From assembly GCF_018139625.1 (NCBI RefSeq), contig NZ_JAGSOH010000018.1, forward strand, positions 1 to 64,000: 64,000 bases of DNA, given 5' to 3'. The first letter of the stretch is position 1. The number at the start of each line of letters is the position of its first letter. This DNA comes from Actinospica acidithermotolerans (lineage in GTDB: Bacteria > Actinomycetota > Actinomycetes > Streptomycetales > Catenulisporaceae). The notes beneath the pieces were generated by a model that saw only the letters and a program-made list of their open reading frames with translations, searched no databases and was not told where the DNA came from. This document shows positions 36,131 to 44,235 of this stretch, piece after piece. The translations under genes were made by a program, and so were the position numbers.

Positions 36131-37261
36131 CTACGTCGTCCGCGCGCCCGCAGCCTCGGCTGTGGACGCGCGGACGACGAGTTCCACGGGGAAGTCGACG
36201 GTCCGCCGGGACGCGGCAGCGCCGGGCTCGGCGGCCGACGCGGCGGACGGCCCGGCGGCGGGTGACGCGCCGTCGGAACCGGTCAGCAGCAGGGCCATCG
36301 CGCGTTCGCCCATCTGCCGCAGCGGCAGGCGGACGGTGGTCAGCGCGGGGCTGAGGTCGGCGGCGAAGGGGAGGTCGTCGAAGCCGACCACGGACAGGTC
36401 CTCGGGGACGCGGCGGCCCGCGTCGCGCGCCGCGGCGAGGGCTCCGGCGGCCATGAGGTCGTTGAGGGCGATCAGGGCCGTGAGGCCGCCGTCCGGGTGC
36501 GCCGCGAGGAGCTTCGCGGCGGCCTCGTAGCCGCCCTCGCGGGTGAAGTCCGCCTCCACCGTGCGCAGGCCGTCGCCGAGGCCTTCGAGGCGCTGGCGGA
36601 CGGTCAGCAGCGTGCCGGGGCCGGAGACGACGCCGATGCGGCGGTGGCCGAGCGCTTCCAGGTGCGCGCGGGCCTGGCGGGCGCCGTCGGTGTTGTCAGG
36701 GACGACGGCGTCGATGTGGGCGTCGGGGCGGGCGCCGATCGCGGTGACGCGGCCTCCCTCGCGGGTGAACGCCGTGATCGCGTCGGCGAGCCGGCCGCTG
36801 ACGGCGGGGTCGGTGCTGCCGCTTCCCGCGAGCAGGGCGCCGCGCGCGCCCTGGGCCCGCAGCCTGCCGAGGTAGTCGATCTCGAGCTCGGGGTCGCGGA
36901 AGGTCGCGGCCATCATCACCATGACGCCGTCGGCGTGCGCGGCGTGCATGGCGCCGGTCGCGATGGCCGCGAAGTACGGGTCGGTCACGTCGTGCACGAT
37001 CAGGCCGACGGTGCTCGACCGGGCGCGGGCCAGGGCCTGCGCGTGCGGGTTGGAGACGTAGCCGAGGCGCTCGGCGGCGGCCTGGACGCGCTCGGCGAGC
37101 GCGCCGCGCACCTCGCGGCCGCCGGAGCGGTGCAGCACCCGGGAGGCCGTCGCGAGCGACACCTCGGCCTCGGCCGCCACCTGCTTGAGCGTCACCGCGC
37201 CGGTCACCGGCCTGACCCGGCCGGCGGGGACCTCGGCGGCTCTTGACCTCTGCTCGTCCAC
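36131..37261 (-). CDS. LacI family transcriptional repressor
   Basis: A 376-residue regulator with the LacI headpiece (VTLKQVAAEAEVSLATASRV at about residues 23-42, then the hinge YVSNPHAQALA) and a periplasmic-binding-like sugar domain. The GTG at 37261 lies 6 nt after TAGGGT and has no ribosome site, so the mRNA is probably leaderless. The operator at 37279-37294 overlaps this promoter and lies before the divergent sugar operon, so it represses both. The inducer is probably a sugar or sugar derivative processed by the operon. Confidence 0.92.
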   Translation of the reverse strand: MDEQRSRAAEVPAGRVRPVTGAVTLKQVAAEAEVSLATASRVLHRSGGREVRGALAERVQAAAERLGYVSNPHAQALARARSSTVGLIVHDVTDPYFAAIATGAMHAAHADGVMVMMAATFRDPELEIDYLGRLRAQGARGALLAGSGSTDPAVSGRLADAITAFTREGGRVTAIGARPDAHIDAVVPDNTDGARQARAHLEALGHRRIGVVSGPGTLLTVRQRLEGLGDGLRTVEADFTREGGYEAAAKLLAAHPDGGLTALIALNDLMAAGALAAARDAGRRVPEDLSVVGFDDLPFAADLSPALTTVRLPLRQMGERAMALLLTGSDGASPAAGPSAASAAEPGAAASRRTVDFPVELVVRASTAEAAGARTT

Positions 37262-37278
37262 GCCCCTACCCTACTCGC

Positions 37279-37294
37279 TGGAAAGCGCTTTCCA
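37279..37294. promoter_or_regulatory. LacI-family operator
   Basis: TGGAAAGCGCTTTCCA is a perfect 16-bp palindrome with the central CG that LacI-type repressors require (compare AANCGNTT). It sits between the divergent lacI-type gene and the sugar operon. Confidence 0.88.
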
Positions 37295-37330
37295 AATTTC
37301 CCGTCTCCAGCTTCCCCGAGGAAGGGCCAG

Positions 37331-38497
37331 ATGAGCCGCAGCACTCTCGGCATCGTGATGAACGGCGTCACCGGACGCATGGGCTACCGCCAGCACCTCG
37401 TCCGCTCGATCCTGGCCCTGCGCGAGCAGGGCGGCCTCGCGCTGCCCGACGGGACGGTCCTGTGGCCCGAGCCCGTGCTCGTCGGCCGCAACGCGGACAA
37501 GCTCGAAGCCCTCGCCGCAAAGCACGGCCTGTCGCGGTGGACCACCGACCTGGACGCGGCGCTCGCCGACCCGGCCAACCAGATCTACTTCGACGCCCAG
37601 CTCACCCCCTTGCGCGAGGCCGCCGTCAAGAAGGCGATCGCGGCGGGCAAGCACATCTACGTCGAGAAGCCCACCGCCTCCTCGCTGACCGGCGCCCAGG
37701 AGCTGGCCCGGCTCGCCGACGCCGCGGGCGTCAAGCACGGCGTCGTGCAGGACAAGCTCTTCCTGCCGGGCCTGCTCAAGCTCAAGCGCCTGGTCGACGG
37801 CGGCTTCTTCGGCCGGATCCTGTCCGTGCGCGGTGAGTTCGGCTACTGGGTCTTCGAGGGCGACTGGCAGGAGGCGCAGCGACCGTCCTGGAACTACCGC
37901 GCGGAGGACGGCGGCGGCATCGTGCTCGATATGTTCCCGCACTGGCAGTACGTCCTGGAGCACATCGTCGCGCCGGTCCGCTCGGTGTACGCGCACGCCG
38001 CCACGCACATCCCGGAGCGGGTCGACGAGCTCGGCAAGCCCTACCAGGCCACCGCGGACGACGCGGCGTACGGCGTGTTCGAGCTCGAAGGCGGCATCGT
38101 CGCGCAGATCAACTCCTCCTGGGCAGTCCGGGTCAACCGCGAGGAACTCGTCGAGTTCCAGGTGGACGGAACGCACGGCAGCGCCGTCGCCGGCCTGCGC
38201 GAGTGCCGCTTCCAGTCCCGCGCCGGAACGCCGAAGCCGGTGTGGAACCCGGACATCCCGAACACCGTGCCCTTCCGCGAGCAGTGGCAGACCGTGCCGG
38301 ACAACGGCGATTTCGACAACGGATTCAAGATCCAGTGGGAGCTGTTCCTCAAGCACGTCGCACTGAGCGCGCCGGGAACGCCGTTCGCGCACGACCTGTG
38401 GGCCGGCGCGAAGGGCGTGCAGCTCGCCGAACTCGGCCTGCTCTCCGCCGCCGAGGGCCGCCGGGTCGAGGTTCCCGAGCTCGGCCGGGGCGCCTGA
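37331..38497 (+). CDS. Gfo/Idh/MocA family oxidoreductase
   Basis: A 388-residue NAD(P)-dependent sugar oxidoreductase. The nucleotide-binding start is unusual (LGIVMNGVTGRMGYRQHLVR instead of GxGxxG). The catalytic EKPTASSLTGAQ motif is intact (Lys about 115 in HIYVEKPTAS). GAGGAAGGGCCAG precedes the ATG. First gene of a four-gene operon and just downstream of the LacI operator. It probably oxidises a ring hydroxyl of a sugar or glycoside. The substrate is unknown. Confidence 0.88.
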   Translation: MSRSTLGIVMNGVTGRMGYRQHLVRSILALREQGGLALPDGTVLWPEPVLVGRNADKLEALAAKHGLSRWTTDLDAALADPANQIYFDAQLTPLREAAVKKAIAAGKHIYVEKPTASSLTGAQELARLADAAGVKHGVVQDKLFLPGLLKLKRLVDGGFFGRILSVRGEFGYWVFEGDWQEAQRPSWNYRAEDGGGIVLDMFPHWQYVLEHIVAPVRSVYAHAATHIPERVDELGKPYQATADDAAYGVFELEGGIVAQINSSWAVRVNREELVEFQVDGTHGSAVAGLRECRFQSRAGTPKPVWNPDIPNTVPFREQWQTVPDNGDFDNGFKIQWELFLKHVALSAPGTPFAHDLWAGAKGVQLAELGLLSAAEGRRVEVPELGRGA

Positions 38498-39570
38498 TGC
38501 CCGCCTCCCGCACCGTGTTCGCCGCCGCGCACGTCGTGGCCGATCCGAACGCGGACAACGCGCCGGGCGCCCCGTCGGCGGTGGACTGGGACGCGACCCT
38601 CGCGTTCCGGCACCGGCTCTGGTCGCTCGGCCTCGGCATCGCCGACGCGATGGACACCGCGCAGCGCGGCATGGGCCTGGACTGGGCCGCCACGCAGGAG
38701 CTGATCCGCCGCTCGGGCGCCGAGGCGCGGGCCGTCGGCGGTCTGCTCTGCTGCGGCGTCGGCACGGACCAGCTGGTCGCGAACGGACCGGCGACCGGAG
38801 CAAGCGCGCTCGCGGACATCGTCGCCGCGTACGAACAGCAGCTTGAGGTCGTCGAGCAGGCCGGAGCGCAGCCGGTGCTGATGTGCAGCCGCGCGCTGGC
38901 CGCCGGCGCACGCGGCGCCGACGACTACGCCGACGTGTACGCGCGCGTCATCGGCCAGGCGTCGAGTCCGGTGATCCTGCACTGGCTCGGCGACATGTTC
39001 GACCCCGCGCTCCGGGGCTACTGGGGTGGCGCCGACCTGGACGGCGCGACCGAATCAGTGCTCGCGATCATCAACGAGCACGCGGCGAAGATCGACGGCA
39101 TCAAGGTCTCGCTGCTCGACGCGGACCGCGAGATCGCGCTTCGCCGCCGGCTGCCGCGGGGCGTTCGCCTGTACACCGGCGACGACTTCAACTTCCCGGA
39201 GCTCGTCGCGGGCGACGAACACGGCTTCAGCCACGCCCTGCTCGGCATCTTCGACCCGCTCGCCACGCAGGCCGCGCAGGCCTTCGCGCTGCTGGACGCG
39301 GGCGACGTCGCCGGGTTCCGCGGCGTGCTCGACCCGCTGGTCCCGCTGGCCCGGCACATCTTCGCGGCCCCGACCCAGTTCTACAAGACCGGCGTCGTGT
39401 TCCTGGCGTACCTGTCCGGTTATCAGGACCACTTCACGATGCTCGGCGGCCAGGAGGCCGGCCGCGACCGCGAGCATCTGGCGAAGCTGTACGAGATGGC
39501 CGTCGCCGGCGGCATCCTCCCCGACGCGGAAGTCGCCGCGGCGCGCTTCAAGGGGTACTGCGGTGACTGA
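38497..39570 (+). CDS. DUF993 family protein (putative aldolase-like TIM barrel)
   Basis: A 357-residue protein of the DUF993 family, which is distantly related to dihydrodipicolinate-synthase-like aldolases. Recognisable parts are GLGIADAMDTAQRGMGLDW, VILHWLGDMFDPALRGYWG, KIDGIKVSLLDADREIALR (a lysine in the position of the Schiff-base Lys of the DapA fold) and GDDFNFPELVAGDEHGFSHALLG. No activity is established to my knowledge. The ATG overlaps the stop of the oxidoreductase gene (TGATG), so the pair is coupled. It probably cleaves or rearranges the oxidised sugar. Confidence 0.85.
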   Translation: MPASRTVFAAAHVVADPNADNAPGAPSAVDWDATLAFRHRLWSLGLGIADAMDTAQRGMGLDWAATQELIRRSGAEARAVGGLLCCGVGTDQLVANGPATGASALADIVAAYEQQLEVVEQAGAQPVLMCSRALAAGARGADDYADVYARVIGQASSPVILHWLGDMFDPALRGYWGGADLDGATESVLAIINEHAAKIDGIKVSLLDADREIALRRRLPRGVRLYTGDDFNFPELVAGDEHGFSHALLGIFDPLATQAAQAFALLDAGDVAGFRGVLDPLVPLARHIFAAPTQFYKTGVVFLAYLSGYQDHFTMLGGQEAGRDREHLAKLYEMAVAGGILPDAEVAAARFKGYCGD

Positions 39571-40402
39571 TCACACGGCTGAGCAGCTGTCGCTGAACGT
39601 TTGGACGACGAAGGGCTGGAGCCTCGGCGAGGCCGTAGCCGGCTGCGTCGAGCAGGGCGTGCCGGGCATCGGCCTGTGGCGCGACAAGGTAGCCGAGCAC
39701 GGCCTCGAAGCCTCGGCGAAGCTGGTGCGCGAGGCGGGTCTGACCGTGACGAGCCTGTGCCGCGGCGGGTTCTTCACCTCGCCTGACTGGCAGGCGGACA
39801 ACCACGCCGCCGTGGACGAGTGCGTGGCGCTGGGCACGGACGTCCTCGTGCTCGTCGTCGGCGGTCTGCCGTCGGGCAGCAGGGACCTGGCCGCGGCACG
39901 TGCGGCGGTGACGGACGGAATCGCCGAGCTCGCGCCGTATGCCGAGTCGCGCGGCGTGAAGCTGGCGATCGAGCCGCTGCACCCGATGTTCTGCGCCGAC
40001 CGCGCGGTCGTCTCGACCCTCGGCCAGGCCCTGGACATCGCCGACGAGGTCGCCGTGCGCACCGGATGCCGGAACGTCGGGGTGTGCGTCGACACGTACC
40101 ACATCTGGTGGGATCCGCAGGTCTTCGCGCAGATCGAGCGCGCGGGCGCGGCGGGCCGGATCCTCGCGTTCCAGGTGTGCGACTTCCTGATCCCGATCCC
40201 GGCGGACGCGCTGCTCGGCCGCGGGCACGTGGGCGACGGCGTGATCGACATCGCTTCGTTCGTCCGCGCCGTGCGGGAGGCGGGATATAAGGGATTCATC
40301 GAAGTGGAGATCTTCAACCAGGAGATCTGGGACACACCGGGTGATCAGACTCTGCGAACCGTGATAGACCGGCATACGCAACTGTTGGCCGAGCTGGACT
40401 GA
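39563..40402 (+). CDS. Sugar phosphate isomerase/epimerase-like TIM barrel
   Basis: A 279-residue xylose-isomerase-like TIM-barrel protein. Metal-binding residues expected in the family appear in KLAIEPLHPMF (Glu), CVDTYHIWWDP (Asp, His), FQVCDFLIPIP and FIEVEIFNQEIW (Glu). The GTG at 39563 overlaps the end of the DUF993 gene by 8 nt. Third gene of the LacI-controlled operon. It probably isomerises, epimerises or dehydrates a keto-sugar intermediate. Confidence 0.87.
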   Translation: MTDHTAEQLSLNVWTTKGWSLGEAVAGCVEQGVPGIGLWRDKVAEHGLEASAKLVREAGLTVTSLCRGGFFTSPDWQADNHAAVDECVALGTDVLVLVVGGLPSGSRDLAAARAAVTDGIAELAPYAESRGVKLAIEPLHPMFCADRAVVSTLGQALDIADEVAVRTGCRNVGVCVDTYHIWWDPQVFAQIERAGAAGRILAFQVCDFLIPIPADALLGRGHVGDGVIDIASFVRAVREAGYKGFIEVEIFNQEIWDTPGDQTLRTVIDRHTQLLAELD

Positions 40403-40424
40403 GCGGACGGAGCGTACGGCCGTC

Positions 40425-41108
40425 ATGGCGCGGATATTGGTGTACTCGCGGACGACCGGATATCGGCACTCGTCGATCCAGGCCGGGGTCGAGGCGTTGG
40501 AGAAGCTGGGCGCCGACCACAGTTTCGCCGTCGAGGCGAGCGAGGGCGTGCACTGCTTCCGGCCCGGCCGGCTGGAGCGGTACGACGCGATCGTGTTCCT
40601 GTCCACCAGCGGCGCCGTGCTCGACGAGATGGGCCGCGCCGCCCTCGCGCACTACATGAAGCAGGGCGGCAGCTGGCTGGGCATCCACGCCGCGTCCACC
40701 ACCGAGTACGACTGGCCGTGGTTCGAGGGCCTGGTCGGCGCGTGGTTCGACCGGCACCCGGAGATCCAGCCCGCGGTCATCGACGTCGAGGACCGCGAGC
40801 ACCCGGCGACCGAGCACCTCGGCGAGAAGTGGGAGCGCACCGACGAGTGGTACGCGTTCCGCCGCAACCCGCGCTCGGCGGTGCAGGACATCAGGATCCT
40901 GCTGACGGTCGACGAGGCGACGTACCAGGGCGGCACGATGGGCGCCGACCATCCGCTGTCCTGGTGCCACGAATACGGCGGCGGCAAGGCGTTCTACACC
41001 GCCCTCGGACACGCCGATGAGACGTACCAGGACCCGGAATTCCTGCGCCACGTGCTCGGCGGCCTGCGGTGGCTCGGCGTGGAGACGAAGGAACCGGACG
41101 AGGCGTAG
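40425..41108 (+). CDS. ThuA-like domain protein
   Basis: A 227-residue protein with a class I glutamine-amidotransferase-like fold of the ThuA type: ILVYSRTTGYRHSSIQAG at the start, GGSWLGIHAASTTEYDWPWF, WYAFRRNP and PLSWCHEYGGGKAFYTALGH. ThuA proteins help catabolise trehalose and other disaccharides by way of 3-keto derivatives. Fourth and last gene of the operon, 22 bp after the isomerase. It supports the idea that the operon degrades a glycoside through oxidation of the sugar ring. Confidence 0.9.
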   Translation: MARILVYSRTTGYRHSSIQAGVEALEKLGADHSFAVEASEGVHCFRPGRLERYDAIVFLSTSGAVLDEMGRAALAHYMKQGGSWLGIHAASTTEYDWPWFEGLVGAWFDRHPEIQPAVIDVEDREHPATEHLGEKWERTDEWYAFRRNPRSAVQDIRILLTVDEATYQGGTMGADHPLSWCHEYGGGKAFYTALGHADETYQDPEFLRHVLGGLRWLGVETKEPDEA

Positions 41109-41137
41109 GAGGGCGTCGAAGACCGCCGCCACCTCGT

Positions 41138-41181
41138 CGGCCGTCAGTCGGCCGTCAGTTGGCCGCCAGTCGGCTGTCAGC
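41138..41181. repeat. Four tandem 11-bp repeats across the end of the trmH-like gene
   Basis: Units CGGCCGTCAGT (41138-41148 and 41149-41159), TGGCCGCCAGT (41160-41170) and CGGCTGTCAGC (41171-41181). On the minus strand three of the four units carry CTGAC, and the last one contains the stop codon of the RNA methyltransferase gene. Confidence 0.85.
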
Positions 41182-42016
41182 GGGCCGTGGAGTGTCGCTG
41201 CCGGGCCGCCTCGTAGAGCACGACGCTTGCCGCGTTGGCTGCGTTGAGGGAGCTCGCCGCGCCGCCGATCGGAATGCGCACGAGCGCGTCGCAGGCCTCG
41301 CGCCAGCCCTGGCTGAGCCCGTTGGTCTCGTTGCCGATCGCGAGCAGCGTCGGGACGGTCAGGTCGAACTCGGCCACGTCCGCCTCGCCGTGCTCGTCCG
41401 TGCCGACCACCTGGATCGGGCTGCCCGCGGCACGCCGGCCGGCGATCCACTCCTGGACCTGCGCGTGGCCGGGCACCCGCACCGTGGGCAGCGCGAAGAG
41501 CGAGCCGGTGCTCGCGCGCACGGCCTTCGGGTCGTAGGGGTCGGCGGCGTGGCCGGACACGATCACCCCGTGCGCGCCGAACGCGTCGGCCGAGCGGATG
41601 ATCGAGCCCAGATTCCCGGGACTGGTCGGCCGGTCGAAGACGAGACCGAGGAATGCGTCGGCCCCGGCCGTGGCGCCGGGCCGTCCATTGAGCCGATCGA
41701 GTGAGTCCGGCGCCATACCGACGACAGCGATGAGTTCCGGCGGGGTCGAATCCTTCTCGCCGAGTTCCGCGATGAGTTCCCCGGCCATGCCGTACTGCGC
41801 CGTACGGGTGGAACGCAGCGTGTCGGCGGCCCATCGGGAGAGCGGCCGGTCCAGATCGAACAGCAGCGCGTGCACCGGCCAGCCGTACTGCAGCGCGAGG
41901 CCGATCGGGCGAACGCCCTGCACCAGGAACTCCCCGGCCCGGTGCCGCTTGCTGCGGTTCCCGAGCAGGGCCTCCCATTGCTGGAACCGGGCGTTGCGCG
42001 ACGTGATCCTCTCCAC
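41177..42016 (-). CDS. TrmH/SpoU-family RNA 2'-O-methyltransferase
   Basis: A 279-residue SPOUT methyltransferase. The knotted C-terminal domain shows motif 1 RPTSPGNLGSIIRSADAFGA, motif 2 LLAIGNETNGLSQ and motif 3 RIPIGGAASSLNAANAASVV. The N-terminal part (RNARFQQWEALLGNRSKRHR) resembles the substrate-binding domain of TsnR/RlmB-type enzymes. The start is the GTG at 42016, 7 nt after TACACT, so probably leaderless; longer upstream frames look non-coding. The target is probably a ribosomal RNA ribose, but it cannot be named. Confidence 0.88.
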   Translation of the reverse strand: MERITSRNARFQQWEALLGNRSKRHRAGEFLVQGVRPIGLALQYGWPVHALLFDLDRPLSRWAADTLRSTRTAQYGMAGELIAELGEKDSTPPELIAVVGMAPDSLDRLNGRPGATAGADAFLGLVFDRPTSPGNLGSIIRSADAFGAHGVIVSGHAADPYDPKAVRASTGSLFALPTVRVPGHAQVQEWIAGRRAAGSPIQVVGTDEHGEADVAEFDLTVPTLLAIGNETNGLSQGWREACDALVRIPIGGAASSLNAANAASVVLYEAARQRHSTAR

Positions 42017-42194
42017 CCGCAGGAGTGTAGCGAGGGGCGAAGCTGCGGCGTTGTGTTCAAAACAGCACAGACGGTAGGGTGCAGATTCGTTCATCCCAGG
42101 ATGACGAGAGAAGTTTCCGGCAGTTGTCTGATAACTACGCCGAGCTCGAAGCGCGAACTCCCACTCGCGCGCCGGCGGGAGAAGAATCAAAACA

Positions 42195-42977
42195 GTGGTC
42201 GACAGAGGAGACCCCTGGGGGTATCGCGCGACGGACGTGGCCGTGTTCCACGGCGTCGCCTACCGCCAGGGGTCAGTGGATGATCCGATATGGCCGCGGG
42301 TAGCGCTGATCAAGGGGGAGAACACGATCCTGGTCCACCCGGACCGGCTCGACGAGTGGTTCACCTCGCGCTGGACGTTCACCTGGCGCGGCGAGCCCTT
42401 CGAGGCGCGCGGATTGACCGACGACATGATGGAAGGGGTATACCTCGGCGCTGACACCGAATTCGCCGCCGAACACCTGAGGCCGGGCTCCGGGCGCTGG
42501 GGACGTTTCCCGCGCGCCGAGATCGCCGACCTGACGCAGCACCGCGATCCGCTGCTCCCCCGCTTCCGCCGCGAGCAGGCGCTGATGGCCGACGCGGGCA
42601 GGTACCGCTCAGGCACCTTCGCGCGCTTCGAGGGCCGGGTCCTGCCGGCCGCGGACGCGGTCGACGAGCAGTCGCGGCTCGCGCTCACCGGCCCGTCGCA
42701 CGTGGGCCCGCTCCGGGTCACGCTGGACGAGGTCGAGGAGTGGTACACCGCCACCTGGACCTTCCGCTGGTGGAACGAGCCCTTCGAGGTCGTCGACGTG
42801 ACGCAGGGCCGGATCAAGGGCCTGTACATCGGCGGCCAGGCGCACTTCGCCTGGGACTACCTGCACCCCGAGCCGGGCACCGCGCAGGACTACACCATCC
42901 TGCTGCCCGAGGAGAGCGTCACCGACCTCGCCGAGCACCGCGAGGACCTGCTCCGCCGCTGGCGGGACAAGCAGTAG
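42195..42977 (+). CDS. Protein with two copies of an unrecognised domain
   Basis: A 260-residue protein made of two related halves of about 110-115 residues. The halves share the ordered landmarks DRLDEWFTSRWTFTWRGEPFE / DEVEEWYTATWTFRWWNEPFE, then GVYLGADTEFAAEHLRPGSG / GLYIGGQAHFAWDYLHPEPG, then ITDL-type endings ADLTQHRDPLLPRFR / TDLAEHREDLLRRWR. No signal peptide or membrane helix. I recognise no family or catalytic motif. The GTG start at 42195 has a weak ribosome site. It is flanked by the trmH-like gene and the glycosyltransferase, both on the other strand. Confidence 0.75.
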   Translation: MVDRGDPWGYRATDVAVFHGVAYRQGSVDDPIWPRVALIKGENTILVHPDRLDEWFTSRWTFTWRGEPFEARGLTDDMMEGVYLGADTEFAAEHLRPGSGRWGRFPRAEIADLTQHRDPLLPRFRREQALMADAGRYRSGTFARFEGRVLPAADAVDEQSRLALTGPSHVGPLRVTLDEVEEWYTATWTFRWWNEPFEVVDVTQGRIKGLYIGGQAHFAWDYLHPEPGTAQDYTILLPEESVTDLAEHREDLLRRWRDKQ

Positions 42978-42993
42978 CCGGCCGCCACCGCGG

Positions 42994-44157
42994 TCAGATC
43001 TGCAGCAGCTCCCGGAACCTGCGCTGCACGAGCGGCCACTGCCACTCGCGCTCCACCCAGGCCCGGCCGGCCACACCCATCCGCGCCGCCTTCGCCGGGT
43101 CGTTCAGCAGCTCCGCGACACGTTCGGCCGTCTGAGTGACACTCAGCTCGCCGCTCCCGGGAACGACGTAACCCGTCTCCCCCTCGATCACCGCGTCGGG
43201 CGCGCCGCCCGAGTCCCCGCCGACGACGGCCATGCCGAGGGCCGAGGCCTCCAGGTAGACGATGCCGAGGCCCTCGATGTCCAGGCCGCCGCGGCGGGTC
43301 CGGCACGGCATCGCGAATACGTCGCCCGCCGCGTAGAGCCGCGGCAGCTCGGCCCAGGACACCGGCCCGCTGAACACGACGTCCTTCGCGACGCCGGTGT
43401 CCGCGGCGAGCTTCTCCAGGTCCTTGCGGTACGGTCCGCCGCTGCCGATCAGCAGGGCCGCGTCCGGGACCGCCTTCTTGATCAGCGGCAGGGCCTTGAT
43501 CAGCGTGTCCTGGCCCTTGCGCGGCACCAGCCGGGAGACGCACACGACCGTCGGCCGGTCCGCGAGGCCGAGGCTCTTGCGCAGCTGCGCGGTCTCCGGC
43601 TCGTCGCGCACGCCGGGGTGGAAGGTCTGCACGTCCACGCCGGGGTGCAGCTGCGCCATCCGCTCGCGCGCCGCCGGTTTGAGCACGTCCCCGACCTTGC
43701 GGTGGTAGTACTCGACCAGGTAGGTGAGCACGTCGACTCCGTCACCGATCCGGCGGAGCAGCTGCCGGGCCGCGGGCAGCTGCGCCCAGCCCGCCTCGTG
43801 GCCGTGCGTGGTCGCGACGAGCCGCTCGACGCCCGCCTTGCGGCGCAGCGTCGGCGCCATCAGCGCGAGCGGCGCGGCGGCGCCGAACCACACCCGGTCG
43901 CAGCCCTCGGATCTGGCGATCTCCACCGCGCGCCGCACCCGCTTCGGGTCCGGAACCATCACGGTTGTCTGGTCACGAATCGTCAGATACTGACGTTCGG
44001 CATCATACGCACGGCACTCCGCCGCCTTGCCGCGCCAGGTGGAGGCGTAGACGACCACGTCCGAAGGGGTGAACCCGTCGACCATCGCTTGGACGAACGC
44101 CTGGATACCGCCGGGTCGCGGGGGGTAGTCGTTGGTGACGACGAGGGTGCGGGCCAT
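42994..44157 (-). CDS. pimB: GT4 glycosyltransferase, PimB'-like mannosyltransferase
   Basis: A 387-residue GT-B glycosyltransferase. The N-terminal VVTNDYPPRPGGIQAFVQAM loop binds the acceptor, VCVSRLVPRKGQDTLI begins the nucleotide-sugar domain, and the family EX7E motif appears as EGLGIVYLEASALG. It closely resembles Rv2188c (PimB'), which adds the second mannose to phosphatidylinositol mannoside at the inner face of the membrane. The neighbouring GT87 membrane protein fits a lipid-glycan pathway. PimB' is the likely assignment; a related GDP-mannose enzyme is possible. Confidence 0.88.
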   Translation of the reverse strand: MARTLVVTNDYPPRPGGIQAFVQAMVDGFTPSDVVVYASTWRGKAAECRAYDAERQYLTIRDQTTVMVPDPKRVRRAVEIARSEGCDRVWFGAAAPLALMAPTLRRKAGVERLVATTHGHEAGWAQLPAARQLLRRIGDGVDVLTYLVEYYHRKVGDVLKPAARERMAQLHPGVDVQTFHPGVRDEPETAQLRKSLGLADRPTVVCVSRLVPRKGQDTLIKALPLIKKAVPDAALLIGSGGPYRKDLEKLAADTGVAKDVVFSGPVSWAELPRLYAAGDVFAMPCRTRRGGLDIEGLGIVYLEASALGMAVVGGDSGGAPDAVIEGETGYVVPGSGELSVTQTAERVAELLNDPAKAARMGVAGRAWVEREWQWPLVQRRFRELLQI

Positions 44158-44235
44158 GGCTCTACGATCTCATCTCCGTGCCCCGGCGACGCACCGCCCA
44201 CCACGGGACCGCTCCACAGCAGAACAGGACCGCCG

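Noticed and set aside
36131-41108. Sugar operon as a horizontally acquired island
   Set aside because: Its base composition and codon bias look like the neighbours, there are no flanking repeats, tRNA genes or mobile elements, so recent transfer is not supported.
41138-41181. Possible CRISPR array
   Set aside because: The 11-bp units are adjacent without spacers, so this is a simple tandem repeat. No array with spacers was seen anywhere.
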